From Apostichopus japonicus (Eukaryota; Echinodermata; Holothuroidea; Aspidochirotida; Stichopodidae): 64,000 nt of DNA. Below are positions 25,011 through 36,745 of the stretch, piece after piece. Under the pieces are notes generated by a model. That model made no database searches. It was not told where the DNA came from and was given only the letters and a program-made list of their open reading frames with translations. Each line of letters opens with the position of its first letter. The stretch's first letter is position 1. A program made the translations under genes and the position numbers. The stretch covers positions 8,742,714 through 8,806,713 of the forward strand of contig NC_092567.1 of the NCBI RefSeq assembly GCF_037975245.1. Reading direction: 5' to 3'.

Positions 25011-26164
25011 TTTCGGTATTAGACCAGGATCTATATGCGAACTGCACTATTCATGTGTTCTTCGATGCAACACTGCCATCCACAGATAAAATGTAATACA
25101 CTCCAACCTGATTGCTAATTGTTACCCCAAATCTAGTACCGTAACTCATACAATTAATCTAAAAATAAATTTCGCATGAGATTTGAGAATTGAGCACATT
25201 TCCTGTGAATATCATGTAGTTGACCCAAAGGCGTATCATTGCCGGGGCGGGGGGGGGGGGGTTGACGCACCCATCACTTCTTGAGATTGTTCCCATCTGC
25301 ATGAAAACGTGCGCCCTACAACCCTATGCCCACCCCTCTAATCGCTTCCCGATGACATGCTATACAATACAAGAATTATTACTTGTTGACATTGTTAGGC
25401 GTGACTTCTCCTAAAGACGTTTGAAATGACGAGATGAAAGTTGTTGGTATTTCAACATTAATCAGAAAATTTCTAAATTATACACTTGGATAAAAGTCGG
25501 GGGAGGGTGGGAGGTGGCAGTGTTCTATTCAGCTGAGAAGAAGGCCACTGCTACGAGTGTACACTCCTCCCGGCCCGCTCCAATCCCCCCTTACGACTTT
25601 ACAAAAACATTGTTCATAGGCAAAACTGCATGGTGTATGGAGCCAATTTTAGACCTAATTGGTGGTCTAATTATGCCTCGGGGTGCACCAGTTAACATCA
25701 ATTTTCAAAACGAATTCAGGGACGGGACTACTGAGATTTGCCTTCAACAAGCCAACGACCACACCTCCGCCATTTTTAAATTCTCTGGCCTTTCCATAAT
25801 AGTGCAGGACCTACCTAAGTCAGTTTGGGATTTGTTACCCCCCCCCCCTTTGAAATCATATATTAAAATGGCTGTTGAGAAGGGGTCCCATTCTCTTAGT
25901 CCTGCAAACCGATTTCAAGTAGTAGATAACCTATGCATCTGCCATTAAAATGTGGTATATGGCTACATGAAGGTAACATGCTACAGTATACTGTGTACCT
26001 CTTTGAAGATACAAATACTAGTCATTGTTTTTAGTACATTTTGTTAGTTCTACACAATGAAACAAACGGAATCATAAAAAAAAACATTTGATGTTATTTA
26101 TAGAACTAGTTAGGCAAGATGTCCTTACGTACATATGGCCTGTAGATTTGATCACAAGTATGCA
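25011..26164. other. Spacer between the large duplicated copies; one unassigned open frame
   Basis: An open stretch at 25514-25948 (145 codons from a GTG; interior Met codons follow) has no recognised motif. It contains a C8 homopolymer giving four prolines. Its first 50 bases (TCAGCTGAGAAG...GCCACTGCTA) recur near 36760, where the frame is not maintained, which argues for repeat origin rather than a gene. Confidence 0.4.
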
Positions 26165-27845
26165 ACACAACCCATTACAATTTCACAAACTGACTGTTGA
26201 GAAATTATTATGTAAAGACTCACCAAAATCTCCGCCACAAAGGAAGATATGTCATCAGTGATGTGTTCCCACTTGCTTTTTTCTTTCATTTTCTTGGAGG
26301 AAATGAACCAAAGAAATGTTGAAAATGGTATCACCTGGAGGTTAAAGAAAAATACAAAATAAATCAACTTTCCATTCACTAGATTTATCAAGATGAAAAT
26401 TGGTCGGGTCTGTGATCATTTTTGTAACAGACAGCAACGTCTATTCTTGTGTTTTATTAATAAGTATATGAATATTTATAGAGCTGTATCCCAGGGCAGC
26501 AAATATATTGTTTTCTATTTCTGTTTTTATCTTTGGGTTTATTGGCCTGACATAGCTAACAACACAGGACAACACTAATATCATTATTCAAAGCACCTTT
26601 GCTTTTATCTTAAAACTGCTCTTTAGGAGTATGTTTTGCATCTGAGGTAATTAAAACAATTAGTTATTTATAACACTTGTAGTGGTAATTGATCAACTCC
26701 ATGTTACGTCCTAAGAGTTGTGAAGCCCCCCCTCCCCTCCCAATAAAAGACATCTTTTGACAATTGCTGGATTTTTTTTTCTACCAAATTTGTGGGCTAT
26801 CTTCCATAGTAATGCGACAGAAAGTAAATGTAAAAAGCACATGTGCTTGAGTTTGCTGGAAATATCTCTTAAATGGCCAGTACTGAAGGGCAAATAATGT
26901 ACACCTTAGACAGAACACATTAAGAGAATCCTTCAACACTGTTGACCAATGGCTAAGAATGGAATTCTGAATTACTTTGGTTTTTACTCTGAGGACATGC
27001 ATAGGTTCTAGAAGCTACATGCATGTCTTGTATTACTGACTGACTGACAACATATGCACACGTAACAGTAAACCAACCAAAGACTTCCACTTTTAATCCC
27101 TTAGCAAATAGCTCATTGGCAAATAGCATAGTGAATAGATTATCTTCAGATTTAAATTTGATATAAATTGTCTTGGGTTTTGGATGCACTGAGAGTCAAA
27201 GGGTAGAAAAGGTTAGAATGGAAAAGGAGAAATGGTTCCTGTCATTCATTCTACATTTTATTAAACAAAGACTTAATTGTGATATATGTAACATATACAT
27301 CAAGTGGAAGCACACAGGATTCAGGCAGTGATCATAGTAACAACATTTCTGATTCACTTGCTGAGGCAGTTGTGCAGGGTGGTATTCACTCTTACATCAT
27401 ATATAGTAACAAGCTCACTTAATACATGTCCCCATTAAAACAGAATGATGGAGAAGTATGTCACATATTAAACTATGTAGAAATGTGTTACTGTAGCCTT
27501 GCAAATCTTGGGTTTATATCAAAAGTAAATAATCTCATGTATATACTTCTAGCACTGGGAGGAGTTTACAGGCTACATTCAAGAAAATAAACCTATTGAA
27601 ATAGCATAATTTAGTCTAAGGATATTAAAGTTGATGATAACTTAAGTGTAAATGTATATCTAAGGTTACTTCTGGGCCAATGGAAGCCTTACTATGTACT
27701 TTGTACAATAGGTTTGGTCAAGTTTAACTACTTGTGACATTTCATTCCTTAGTTTGTAACTGAGATATACCAATAAGGATAGTCCTCAACATAATATAAA
27801 CCAGACTTTAGAAGTGTTCTAACTTAGTGTGGGTATGGGTCTTTT

Positions 27846-27868
27846 ATATATATATATTTTTTTTGTAA
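27846..27868. repeat. (TA)n / poly-T simple repeat
   Basis: A short run of alternating TA followed by T residues inside copy B. No other content. Confidence 0.8.
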
Positions 27869-28199
27869 GGGGACGTGCACTTATTAATTAAATTGATTGT
27901 TTCAGCGCCTGTCATACATTTTACTGTCTATTTTTGGTGGAAGTGAGGCTGACAATACTGAGGAGTGTGGCCACACTGTAAAGACAGATTACTACCCTTA
28001 CCTGTCACCCTACACTATGACAAACTGAACCAGAATGCAAAAATGCATAGTGGTTTCGATGGTGTAACATGAGCTACCTTCTGCATGAATTTGACGTAAT
28101 GTATAGTGAAGATGTACATAGGTGTGCAACATACTTGATATTCGTAATACAGTGAAAAGCAGTGCCATGTGACAAAACAATAAATTCACAATGACACTT

Positions 28200-29070
28200 G
28201 CTGTCCTGAAATGACCATTGACCTCAACAATAAGCTTATTGTATTAAATGTGATAGAAACATCAATAGTCTAAATATGATATCAGTCCTTGTTGAAATAT
28301 AGTGTAAAACATGGTTTCACAATCTGACTTCTGGTAAACTCAAATGACCATTGACCTCCGCCCACAACTGTAAGGCTTCTTGTACTCAAAAGGTGTTACA
28401 ATTACATACCAAATATGATCTGTCCAAGCTTTCCTTACAATATTATGTTTAGGAAGATGTGTGAGTGTGGAGAGACAGGTAAGAGGGGAGTGAAGTAAAT
28501 GTTTGGCATTTGCTGACTTCAAATGACCTTTGACCTCCACCAAAACCAATAATAGGCTCCTGAAATTAAATATGGTACATCTACAAACCAAATATGAGAT
28601 CAGTCTTTTCTTGCAATATTATGTTTACAAGGTTGTCACAATTTGACCTGTTGTCCCCAAATGACCTTTGACCTACACCAAAAACATTAGGCTTCTGTAC
28701 TCAATGTGGTACGTCTAAACGCTAAATATGAGGTTTGCCCCAAGCCTCCGTTCTTGATACATCGTGTATACAAGGTTTCAACAATTTGACCACTATCGAC
28801 CCTAAATAACCTTTGACCTCCACATAAAACAATAGGCTTCTTGTACTTTATGTGGTACGTTTACACACTAAATATGAGGTCTTTCCAAGCTTCCCTTCTT
28901 GAGATATTGTGTTTACAAGGTTTCATCATTTTGACCCCCGGTGACCCCAAATGACCTTTGACCTCCACAGAAAACAGTAGGTTTCTTGTATTCAATGTGT
29001 TACATCTACACACCAAACATGAACTTGGACCAACTTCCCTGCTTGAGATATCGTGTTTACAAGCTGGGCG
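28200..29070. repeat. Tandem array of about 140-bp units, each with a TGACCTTTGACCT site
   Basis: Six paired TGACC sites begin at 28212, 28345, 28524, 28662, 28807 and 28952. The last four are 138-145 bp apart. Units share CAATAGGCTTCTTGTACT, ACACACCAAATATGA, CCAAGCTTCCCT, TTGAGATATCGTGTTTACAAGG and TTTGACC. The core TGACCTTTGACCT is the reverse complement of AGGTCAAAGGTCA, the direct-repeat-1 (DR1) consensus of nuclear receptors. Three of the six are perfect (28524, 28662, 28952); the others carry one substitution. Confidence 0.85.
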
Positions 29071-31337
29071 TCACAACGCACATAAGCCACCAAGAATGCA
29101 AAGGTTACGATATTCATCAAAATCAAAAATTGGACGGGATCAAGTCATCTGAATAATTTGTTCCTTAATTTATGATGGCAACAAAAAATATAAAAAGGCC
29201 AAGTATATTAAATACATACACCTCTTTGTGTATACTTTTTCACAATGGTAAGCAATACAATGTATGACATGCATTGCCTATTATATGGTGTTTGAATGTT
29301 AGACTGAAGCCTTCATATCTTCTTCTCTAGGCCCTTAGGGAGTTTGTTGATTAAGCAAGTTTCATAACAATTACTGTTCCTCCAGGAATAGGCAGTAACA
29401 AAATCACTTCCTACCCAGACTCAAATCTAATTATAACTACAACCCAGCCTACCAGTCCTGCTATACACTAATTATACACTTACCATTACCATCGGCATAT
29501 TGTAAACCATTCTGTGCAAGATCCGCATCATGTGATCCCCAAAGATTGTCTCAAGACTGATTAATCCACATTTACCTAATGAGGAGATAAAGACAAGACA
29601 ATAGGAATCAGTTGTCACTAATTCTATATTGAGAATATCTGAACTAGATGTTTAATGCAAACAACAAAATCCCTTGTTATTGAGTTTGACTTTTTTAATA
29701 TTTACTTAACAGTCATTCCATTGGTCACAGATATACAAGCTAATGACTCTGTGTACCTGAAACCACTCAATAATTGCAAGTTCATTTTATTGTAAGGTGC
29801 TTATATTTTAAAGTTGAAAATCTTTTGAAAATATATCCATAAATAAAAAAAATAGGCTAACATTAGTAGCATGTTTGCAATCCTTTGGATTATACTAAAT
29901 TGATCAGCACACTTTCTAAGTTGGTACTTTTAACGTTATTTGGTGCAGCAGGCCAATGAAGTTGTTCATCTTTGTTATATCACCTTTACTTTAAAGTCAA
30001 GCAATGTTAGGCCTAATTACTGGCCTGGATTGCTTTGTCAAACAATTGGTATACTACTGTAGTGTGAAGCAGAGGCTGCTCCAATATACAAGTGTTGTTG
30101 TCTTTGCTTTCATAAACTGTCCCAGTAACTTCATTTCCACTTTTGCTAATACACCGTCAAACTGACCCCACCCCCCCCCCACCCCTACCTACCCAAACAC
30201 ACACTTATAACATAAGTACATATTAACTTTAAGACCATAAAAATCATACAAATGCATTAAGGATTTCAGATGATATAACATGCTAAGAGCTTGTCATATT
30301 GTGTTGTATGATCTTCTGTGATAGAATCATACACTGTTACTTGTCACAGTGCAATACTCAATATTGTTAGCATTATCCATGAAAACTATTTAATATGATG
30401 GGATAGGTGGACCTTGTCATTCATTAAATAATATCCACTCAACCTGGCGACGGTGACAATAGAAAGCCTTCATTAGCATTATATGCTCACACAGGAATGA
30501 AAATGTTACATAAGGAAACCATGGATGTCTAATGACCATTAAAATTGGTCAGATTTGAAAGATTATAGATGTACTTGGCTATAATATAGAAATCACATAA
30601 GAATTTCATCCTCTTAAAACCTACAATTATGGTACAATTTGTAGAGATGATGCTACAATTCGAGAAATACTGAACAAAAGAGGTCTCACAGAATCACTGA
30701 GTCTAAGACACAACTAGGATGGGGTAAGAAACAGGTGGTACAGTAGACCATGCAATCATTACCCTGCTCATATAAACTGTACACACTTCTTTCAAGAGCT
30801 GTACTTCACACACGAAACTGACAAATTCCAAAATAGGCTGATCTCAGAACTGAATAATTGAAGTTGACCTGATGATGAGAAAAAGCAAAATGCATTTGGT
30901 TATCAGTTATAATGTTATTATTCATGTAAATTGTCATCACTAAGTCTGCAAGTGGCAGATTTACATCATGAAACATTGCCAAATATATAGATATAACACA
31001 GCTATTATAAATATATGGTATACTACTGTAGTTTCAAAATAAATTACAAAGTAAAATTAGTAAAAGATTAGGGATGTCTTCTGATATGATATACTATCTT
31101 GAAATAATACTTACAACTCAGTCATGATTATAATAAAATTGTAAAGAAAATAATGTAACTAGAAAACAAATCTATAGGACTGTACAAGATGAGTTCAAGG
31201 TCTCATAATGCTTCCCACAGTGAATATACAGCTCAACAAATACCAACAAAATTGAAATATAAACAAAAATTAATCTGAAATTTAGACAAGCATTGAATCT
31301 TCATTCAAAAATGCCTAAACCAACTTTCTGTATACTG

Positions 31338-31368
31338 GACCAGTCTCGAATGCGATTCGAGACTGGTC
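31338..31368. repeat. Perfect 14-bp hairpin with 3-base loop
   Basis: GACCAGTCTCGAAT, then GCG, then the exact reverse complement. It is the start of the second insertion in copy B. Confidence 0.9.
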
Positions 31369-31744
31369 GAGTGTGTAGAGAGGAGAATTGCTTCAGGATC
31401 GAAATGTTAGACAAACACTGGTTTGTTGCCGTGACAATCATGAAGTCATAATTAAAAGAAATGAAGACATTGTGTAACGTTGCCATGAGAATATGCAAAT
31501 ATGTTTATGAGCAAAGAAATGTTCCAAATTGCAAAAGAATACTGTACAGCATATATAGCCTACTTACAGTTAGTTGCAGCAGTAGTACTGTATATGTTTT
31601 CACACACATAGTCTCAATACACACTGTACGTACTTTTTGAATCATCCAGCTAAATACTTCGAGTAACATGAATGACTTAGGGATTAATTTTGAGCTTAAT
31701 TTTGAGCTAGAGTCACTTGATCATCAATAGCACAAAAAAGGTCA

Positions 31745-32068
31745 ATGTCAGCAACCTTATCGAGGTGCTTCAATGAAGAACCGAAGCGTAAAGCGTCCAA
31801 AGTTGACACTAATAGAAGAAACCTTGTTGCTATACCTAAAAATAACGTTAGCACTACTACTAGCAGTAACAACATGACTGACCAGGGACTAGGCCTAGCG
31901 ATCTTTCAGACTCGCAATATACACTGCGGTTACTACAAGTACAAACCTGTCGAACAATTGGGCTCAGAACCTCTTCAAAAACTGCTCATTCTCAGGCCCA
32001 GTAAACGTTTATTTGAACGGTTCATCTACCGACCAGGGATAGACGAGTTCTACTCAAAAGAATGTTAG
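31745..32068 (+). CDS. Unassigned 107-codon open frame in the copy B insertion
   Basis: Starts at an ATG and runs to a TAG. It is serine, threonine and asparagine rich in the middle and basic near both ends, with no recognised domain. The last 17 codons lie in the left arm of a nearly perfect 58-bp inverted repeat (32018-32075). It is absent from copy A, so it arrived with an insertion and is more likely part of a mobile element than a host gene. No splice sites or promoter are evident. Confidence 0.25.
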   Translation: MSATLSRCFNEEPKRKASKVDTNRRNLVAIPKNNVSTTTSSNNMTDQGLGLAIFQTRNIHCGYYKYKPVEQLGSEPLQKLLILRPSKRLFERFIYRPGIDEFYSKEC

Positions 32069-32075
32069 CAACAGG
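32018..32075. repeat. Long inverted repeat, left arm (58 bp)
   Basis: Begins CGGTTCATCTACCGACC and ends TAGCAACAGG. The reverse complement lies at 32386-32443 with a single difference (GACGAG against GACAAG). A 310-base spacer separates the arms. Confidence 0.92.
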
Positions 32076-32385
32076 GGAAACGGCATTTTTTCGCTAATTT
32101 TTGCTGATCTGTATATAATTCTCCTTATGCCTCACTTGATCTTTTTCCTGAATGACAGCATTTTCTTCCGACGAACATGGTCTTAAATTTTTGTAGTTTA
32201 ATCTATTCAAACACTAAAAAATGGAGGGAAATGCAAATTAAATAAGAACAGATGAACAAATTTCTAAAGATAACATTAAAACGTTTTTTGACCTACCAGG
32301 TCAAATTGCGCAATAAACAGATGCTGAGTTGTGTGTGTTCTGGAAAGTCCGTAAACGGACTACAACAGTTAGGCTAGCAACGTTG

Positions 32386-32443
32386 CCTGTTGCTAACATT
32401 CTTTTGAGTAGAACTTGTCTATCCCTGGTCGGTAGATGAACCG
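32386..32443. repeat. Long inverted repeat, right arm (58 bp)
   Basis: Partner of 32018-32075: 57 of 58 positions are complementary. The pair could fold into a large stem-loop or mark a foldback element. Confidence 0.92.
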
Positions 32444-34530
32444 TTGTTCTGGTGGGTCTGGTAACACAATTGTGCATGGAAATGTGCCTGGTTCTCAGTG
32501 TCACTGGTTTTGTGTACACCTTACTTGAATAATGCTTCTTTAGCCTTACAAGATATGATTGTGTATCTCAGCTCATTACAAACATACTGTACCAAGTACT
32601 GGATTAATCCAGCAAGAATCCGATCATTTCTTTGTCCTTACTAGGGATTAATTCTGTCAGTTGTATTTTGAGTGGATGAGTTAAAACTTGATATAAAATT
32701 CTTTCAGTGAGAGTGATTGTAGATAAAAGAGTATTCCTTGATCTTTGATATCTTAAATCTACCACACATCTTTGAAACATGATCATTACTGTTCTACACT
32801 TACCATTAATGTGATTACCATCACATGGAGAAAATATCAGATGATGAACCTTTCATTGTCCTTGTCAGCACAGTATGAAAACTTCCATCAAAAATTGGTG
32901 ACTACAGGTAGAATAGGTGATCCCCTAATAGCTCGCTTCAGGATAATTCAAGTTAACCTAATGAAGGGAAAAGAAAGTGATGTGAATGAGAATTAAGTCC
33001 TTATGATAGGTTATATTGAGAATGTCAGTCAGAAATAGATGTGTGTATGTCTCTGGCCTGTATACATGGACATTCACAAAAAAAAAAATCCAGAGGAAGG
33101 AAAGTACACTTCAGTTTCCAATAACCAGGTCAGTGTAAAAACAATGAACCAGTAAACCATCAAACTTGAACCAGATTGTCCGTTGTTAGTGGAAGTGGCA
33201 TATAAAGGTGCGGTGCAGTAATATAAATGAGCTCCCAAAGGAGAGTCAAACATCACACAAACCCAACCATGCATGGTTTGGGCTTGACTGAGAAATTTGT
33301 GAGATTTTGCAACTCTCTTTCCTACTGAGGACAACATTTCTTTTGAAATTCCACTCATTAGGAGATAATTGTATATATTTTAGTGTATCAGCTTTGGTGG
33401 ATGTGTTTTTTATATTATTTTTCTTCATTTAATGGCACCAGGCCTTGGAGATTGCATTGGCTACATTGACCTAGTTACACCACTCTCGGGGGGTCTCTTT
33501 CCAGATTTTAGATCACCAAAGCTTTATAGTGTACCCTGTTCAGCTGGTCAATAGCCATACAATATGGTCAGTTCTTTCCACAAATTTGGCAGATGAAGAC
33601 ACTTTTTGACTTGAGAGGTCAAAATCTTGAGATGAAAAGTCCAAATATTGCGATAAAAAAGTCAAACTTTTGAAATTTGGGGACACTTATTTTATTCCCC
33701 TATGTCCCTATTAAGCCACTGTACTCAAGTCGGTGAAGTAAGATCATTTTTGAGACCAATTAGATTTTTTGAAACCAACTGACAACTGACAATTCTGTAT
33801 TCACAGCTGTATATACTCAGATTAGTAGGAAGTATTTCCAATTGTGCGCTCTGTTTATAGTGGCTGGACTTACAAGGGTACTGTACTGCAAAGCTCTCCA
33901 AATCTTCAGTATTTTCACATAGTTTCGGGAATCTGCTAGAAATTTTGAGCACATGAGGACATGTCAGTAAAAGAAATGCTTCATCTAATTTTACTCCAGT
34001 AGAATATATATCTGAGCCCTAGCCAGGTGCTTCAGAAGAGCTCTGTAACATCTCTGAGATTTCTTGTCCTCTTCTACTAAGTTTCAAGTGCATGTAAATA
34101 CATGTTAGAGAGAAAAATGTAATTTCTATGAAGTAGAAATCAAAGCCCTGGTGGGAGTCTCTGGGGACTTCAGCGAAGGCATTTTCACTTTTCAGCTATT
34201 AAATCTTTTCTGATAGTGATTTTGCATCCCTAGTGGAACCCATGGGGGGGGGGGGAGTGCTCACCACCCTAATGGATGCCAGTGCTTGTTTATGTTTGAA
34301 TGTGTTTATGTTAAACAGTAGTTACAGTAGCTCTCAAATATGCAAGGAAGACATGTTATCACGACATGATATTGATAAAGAGTGGCAGGGGAATTTAAAT
34401 TCCTTAACCATGCTTGCTAGCCAGCAGTTTGGTGAATCAAGTCACAACAAACCAGATTTACTTCATTCTTACCATTCCTATGGAACTCTGTTCATCAAGA
34501 AGTGTAGGATACTGAAAGAAGCTTGATAGG

Positions 34531-36244
34531 TTCATAGGTCCTGATCTCCTATATACAGTATCCATATTCATATACACTAGAGGGTTTCTTCCAACGGTTG
34601 AATTATTACATCATGGAGCCATTCGAGCCTCAGTGACCTCTAAATCAAAAGGAAAACACTAACATGAAATCAAATTAGTTATTCAGATATTTCAGAAGAC
34701 TTCAGAAACAAAAGGATACTCACAACAAAGAAAAACCCATGGTAGCAGTTCCACTTTGATCCAATCATTGATCTTTTTAATGTAGTGAATATACAGCATT
34801 ACAGTGTTTGGTTTCTGAAGCTTTTTGAAAGTTCTTAGGAACTTTTGCATTCAGATAGCAATGTGACACTACAACAGTCTTTGTGGGCAATCAACTTCAC
34901 ATGTTAGCTGCAAAAGACCCCTACACTTTTAGTAAGTAAATTATGTAAAGGTGCATATTTGATTTGTGATATTGAAGCTGAAGATACGTCAATAGGAACT
35001 GATCATTACCAGCACAAACCCTGGAAATTCTGGATATGTTTCAATAATGGGTTGTCTTTGACCAGCAAGGACGGTGTAAAGCACTGCAGTATTATGGGTG
35101 ACAAACTACAATAATGTTTGTGTATGATATGGGATATTGAATCTCAATCTCTGGAAAACATTGCCCTTCATTTGACCTTTACTCACTGGCAGGTTAGCAC
35201 TTAAATCCACAATATCCCAGGAGAGGAAACAACTCCAGAGTACTTTAAGAATAGGTTTTGAATGACTTAATTTGGCTAAAACCTTCAGACAGTTGGATGA
35301 TCTCGCAAATGTAGAACACTTCTCAAATTAATAATATGATCAAATTATTTGAAGAACGAAAACCTCCCCTTCAACTTGTAACCAACTATAACAGGCAAGC
35401 ATCACCATACTTCAGCTAGTCCTTCATTGTGCTGAGCATAGGTCACGCTTTATGCTGGCATTGCGGACTATTGAATATTGTAACTAAAATCGTTAGACTA
35501 GGCATAAATTAGGCTGCACTTAGGTTATATGACTAGAGAAGACCTAAGCCATAACGTTGAACGTTATGATGGCCTGTGAGTGTGAGCCTGTCCTTGTACG
35601 TGCACAGCCTAACGCTATGAAAGGAACTCAACTGATACGTGGGATTTCTTCTTTGACAATTGTAATATACTCCGTCTGTTTCTTTCAGTATCATGTTCAC
35701 CATCTGGAATGTGTTGCATTATCTTCATATTTCGTAAGCCAGTACTGTAGCTTCGGGGAATCACGTCAAATAAACATGGAAGTACAACCATACAACAATT
35801 CTTCAAACGCTGTTTACACTGTGGCGTTGGTTTGTTTAGATTTTGAAAATGAGACTTGTTCAAGTCATTTTCCATGCCTACGAGGGAAATACCCCTATTT
35901 TTCAGATTGAATGGTCAATCTTCCAATTGAAATAACAGCAGTTTACAACAAAATGTCAAATTCCTTAGATTTAATAAGTGAGGACTTCAAAAATATGCTG
36001 CATTTTATCATTTGCACCTTGACATTTTTTCTGCTTAAGTTGCGTTCATAGAATCGTGGTACAGCGGCTTGAAAGTGTCATCATGACAGCAAGATAAACA
36101 TGTCTTAGATATTTTCTTCAGCCTGGATAGGCTATTGTCTAACTACAAGCTTGGAAAATGGTCAATACTATTACTATAACATTTCTAAACTCTTTTGAAA
36201 TGACGAGATGAAAGCACTAGGATATGAAATTCGGACTTGTATGT
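34531..36244. other. Intronic; one unassigned open frame
   Basis: An open frame from the ATG at 35566 to a TGA at 35910 has a moderately hydrophobic stretch (about LTIVIYSVCFF), then a cysteine-containing C-terminal part. A good acceptor (TCTGTTTCTTTCAG, ending 35689) lies inside it, so 35690-35910 could be a terminal exon. No family is recognised and no partner exon was found. The rest shows nothing. Confidence 0.3.
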
Positions 36245-36745
36245 ATACGTGGCGCGGCGTACCATATGTGTGCAGTTCGCATGTAGGCTATTTGTATACG
36301 ACGAAAAACAGTTAAGTTCTATGCCGACGGACACTTTACCTGCGTCCTCTTCGCTGCTAGGTGAATATCACGTCTTTAACTACGATTGAAGAAACGGCTG
36401 TTTAAAAAATCTCACTAATTCTTTCGGCGCCTATTCATGGTGCACAATAGCATTTCCTGTGTATAAACTCGTACAGGGATTATACGAGGTATCTACGCGG
36501 CGTCTACGCGGCATTTTGTTTGTCAACGAGTTTATACGCGATTGTACTTGTTTATACGTCTTTATACGATCATGTAGGCGTACCCATGTCCAGTTATACG
36601 TGAGCGGTACTGTAAACTACACGTTAGGAGTATTTATATCATTTCAGTTGAAAATTACCAACCTCCCTACTTTCCCTTAATCTCCCTATTTTTTGGCCAT
36701 GAAAAATGTTATTCTCCCTATTTTGGGGTCAAACAGGTTGACAGG
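36245..36745. repeat. Inverted repeat, right arm (partner 24053-24545)
   Basis: Carries TGTGTGCAGTTCGCATGTAGGC, CACTTTACCTGCGTCCTC, several TTTATACG words, and at its end GAGAATAACATTTTTCA on the minus strand followed by TTTGACCCC. It is collinear with 24053-24545 in reverse complement. Confidence 0.85.

Larger units (their letters stand above)
26165..34530. repeat. Large direct duplication, copy B
   Basis: Second copy of the segment described at 17095-24052. Relative to copy A it has two insertions: about 30412-31265, and about 31315-32455 (which holds a 107-codon open frame and a long inverted repeat). It also has a different version of the TGACC-rich section (28.2-29.07 kb). The common right boundary is the word AAGAAGCTTGATAG, ending at 24050 in copy A and 34529 in copy B. 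Confidence 0.88.

Noticed and set aside
31745-32519. Two opposing frames over the inverted repeat as two genes
   Set aside because: The minus-strand frame includes the mirror image of the plus-strand frame's last codons; at most one could be real.
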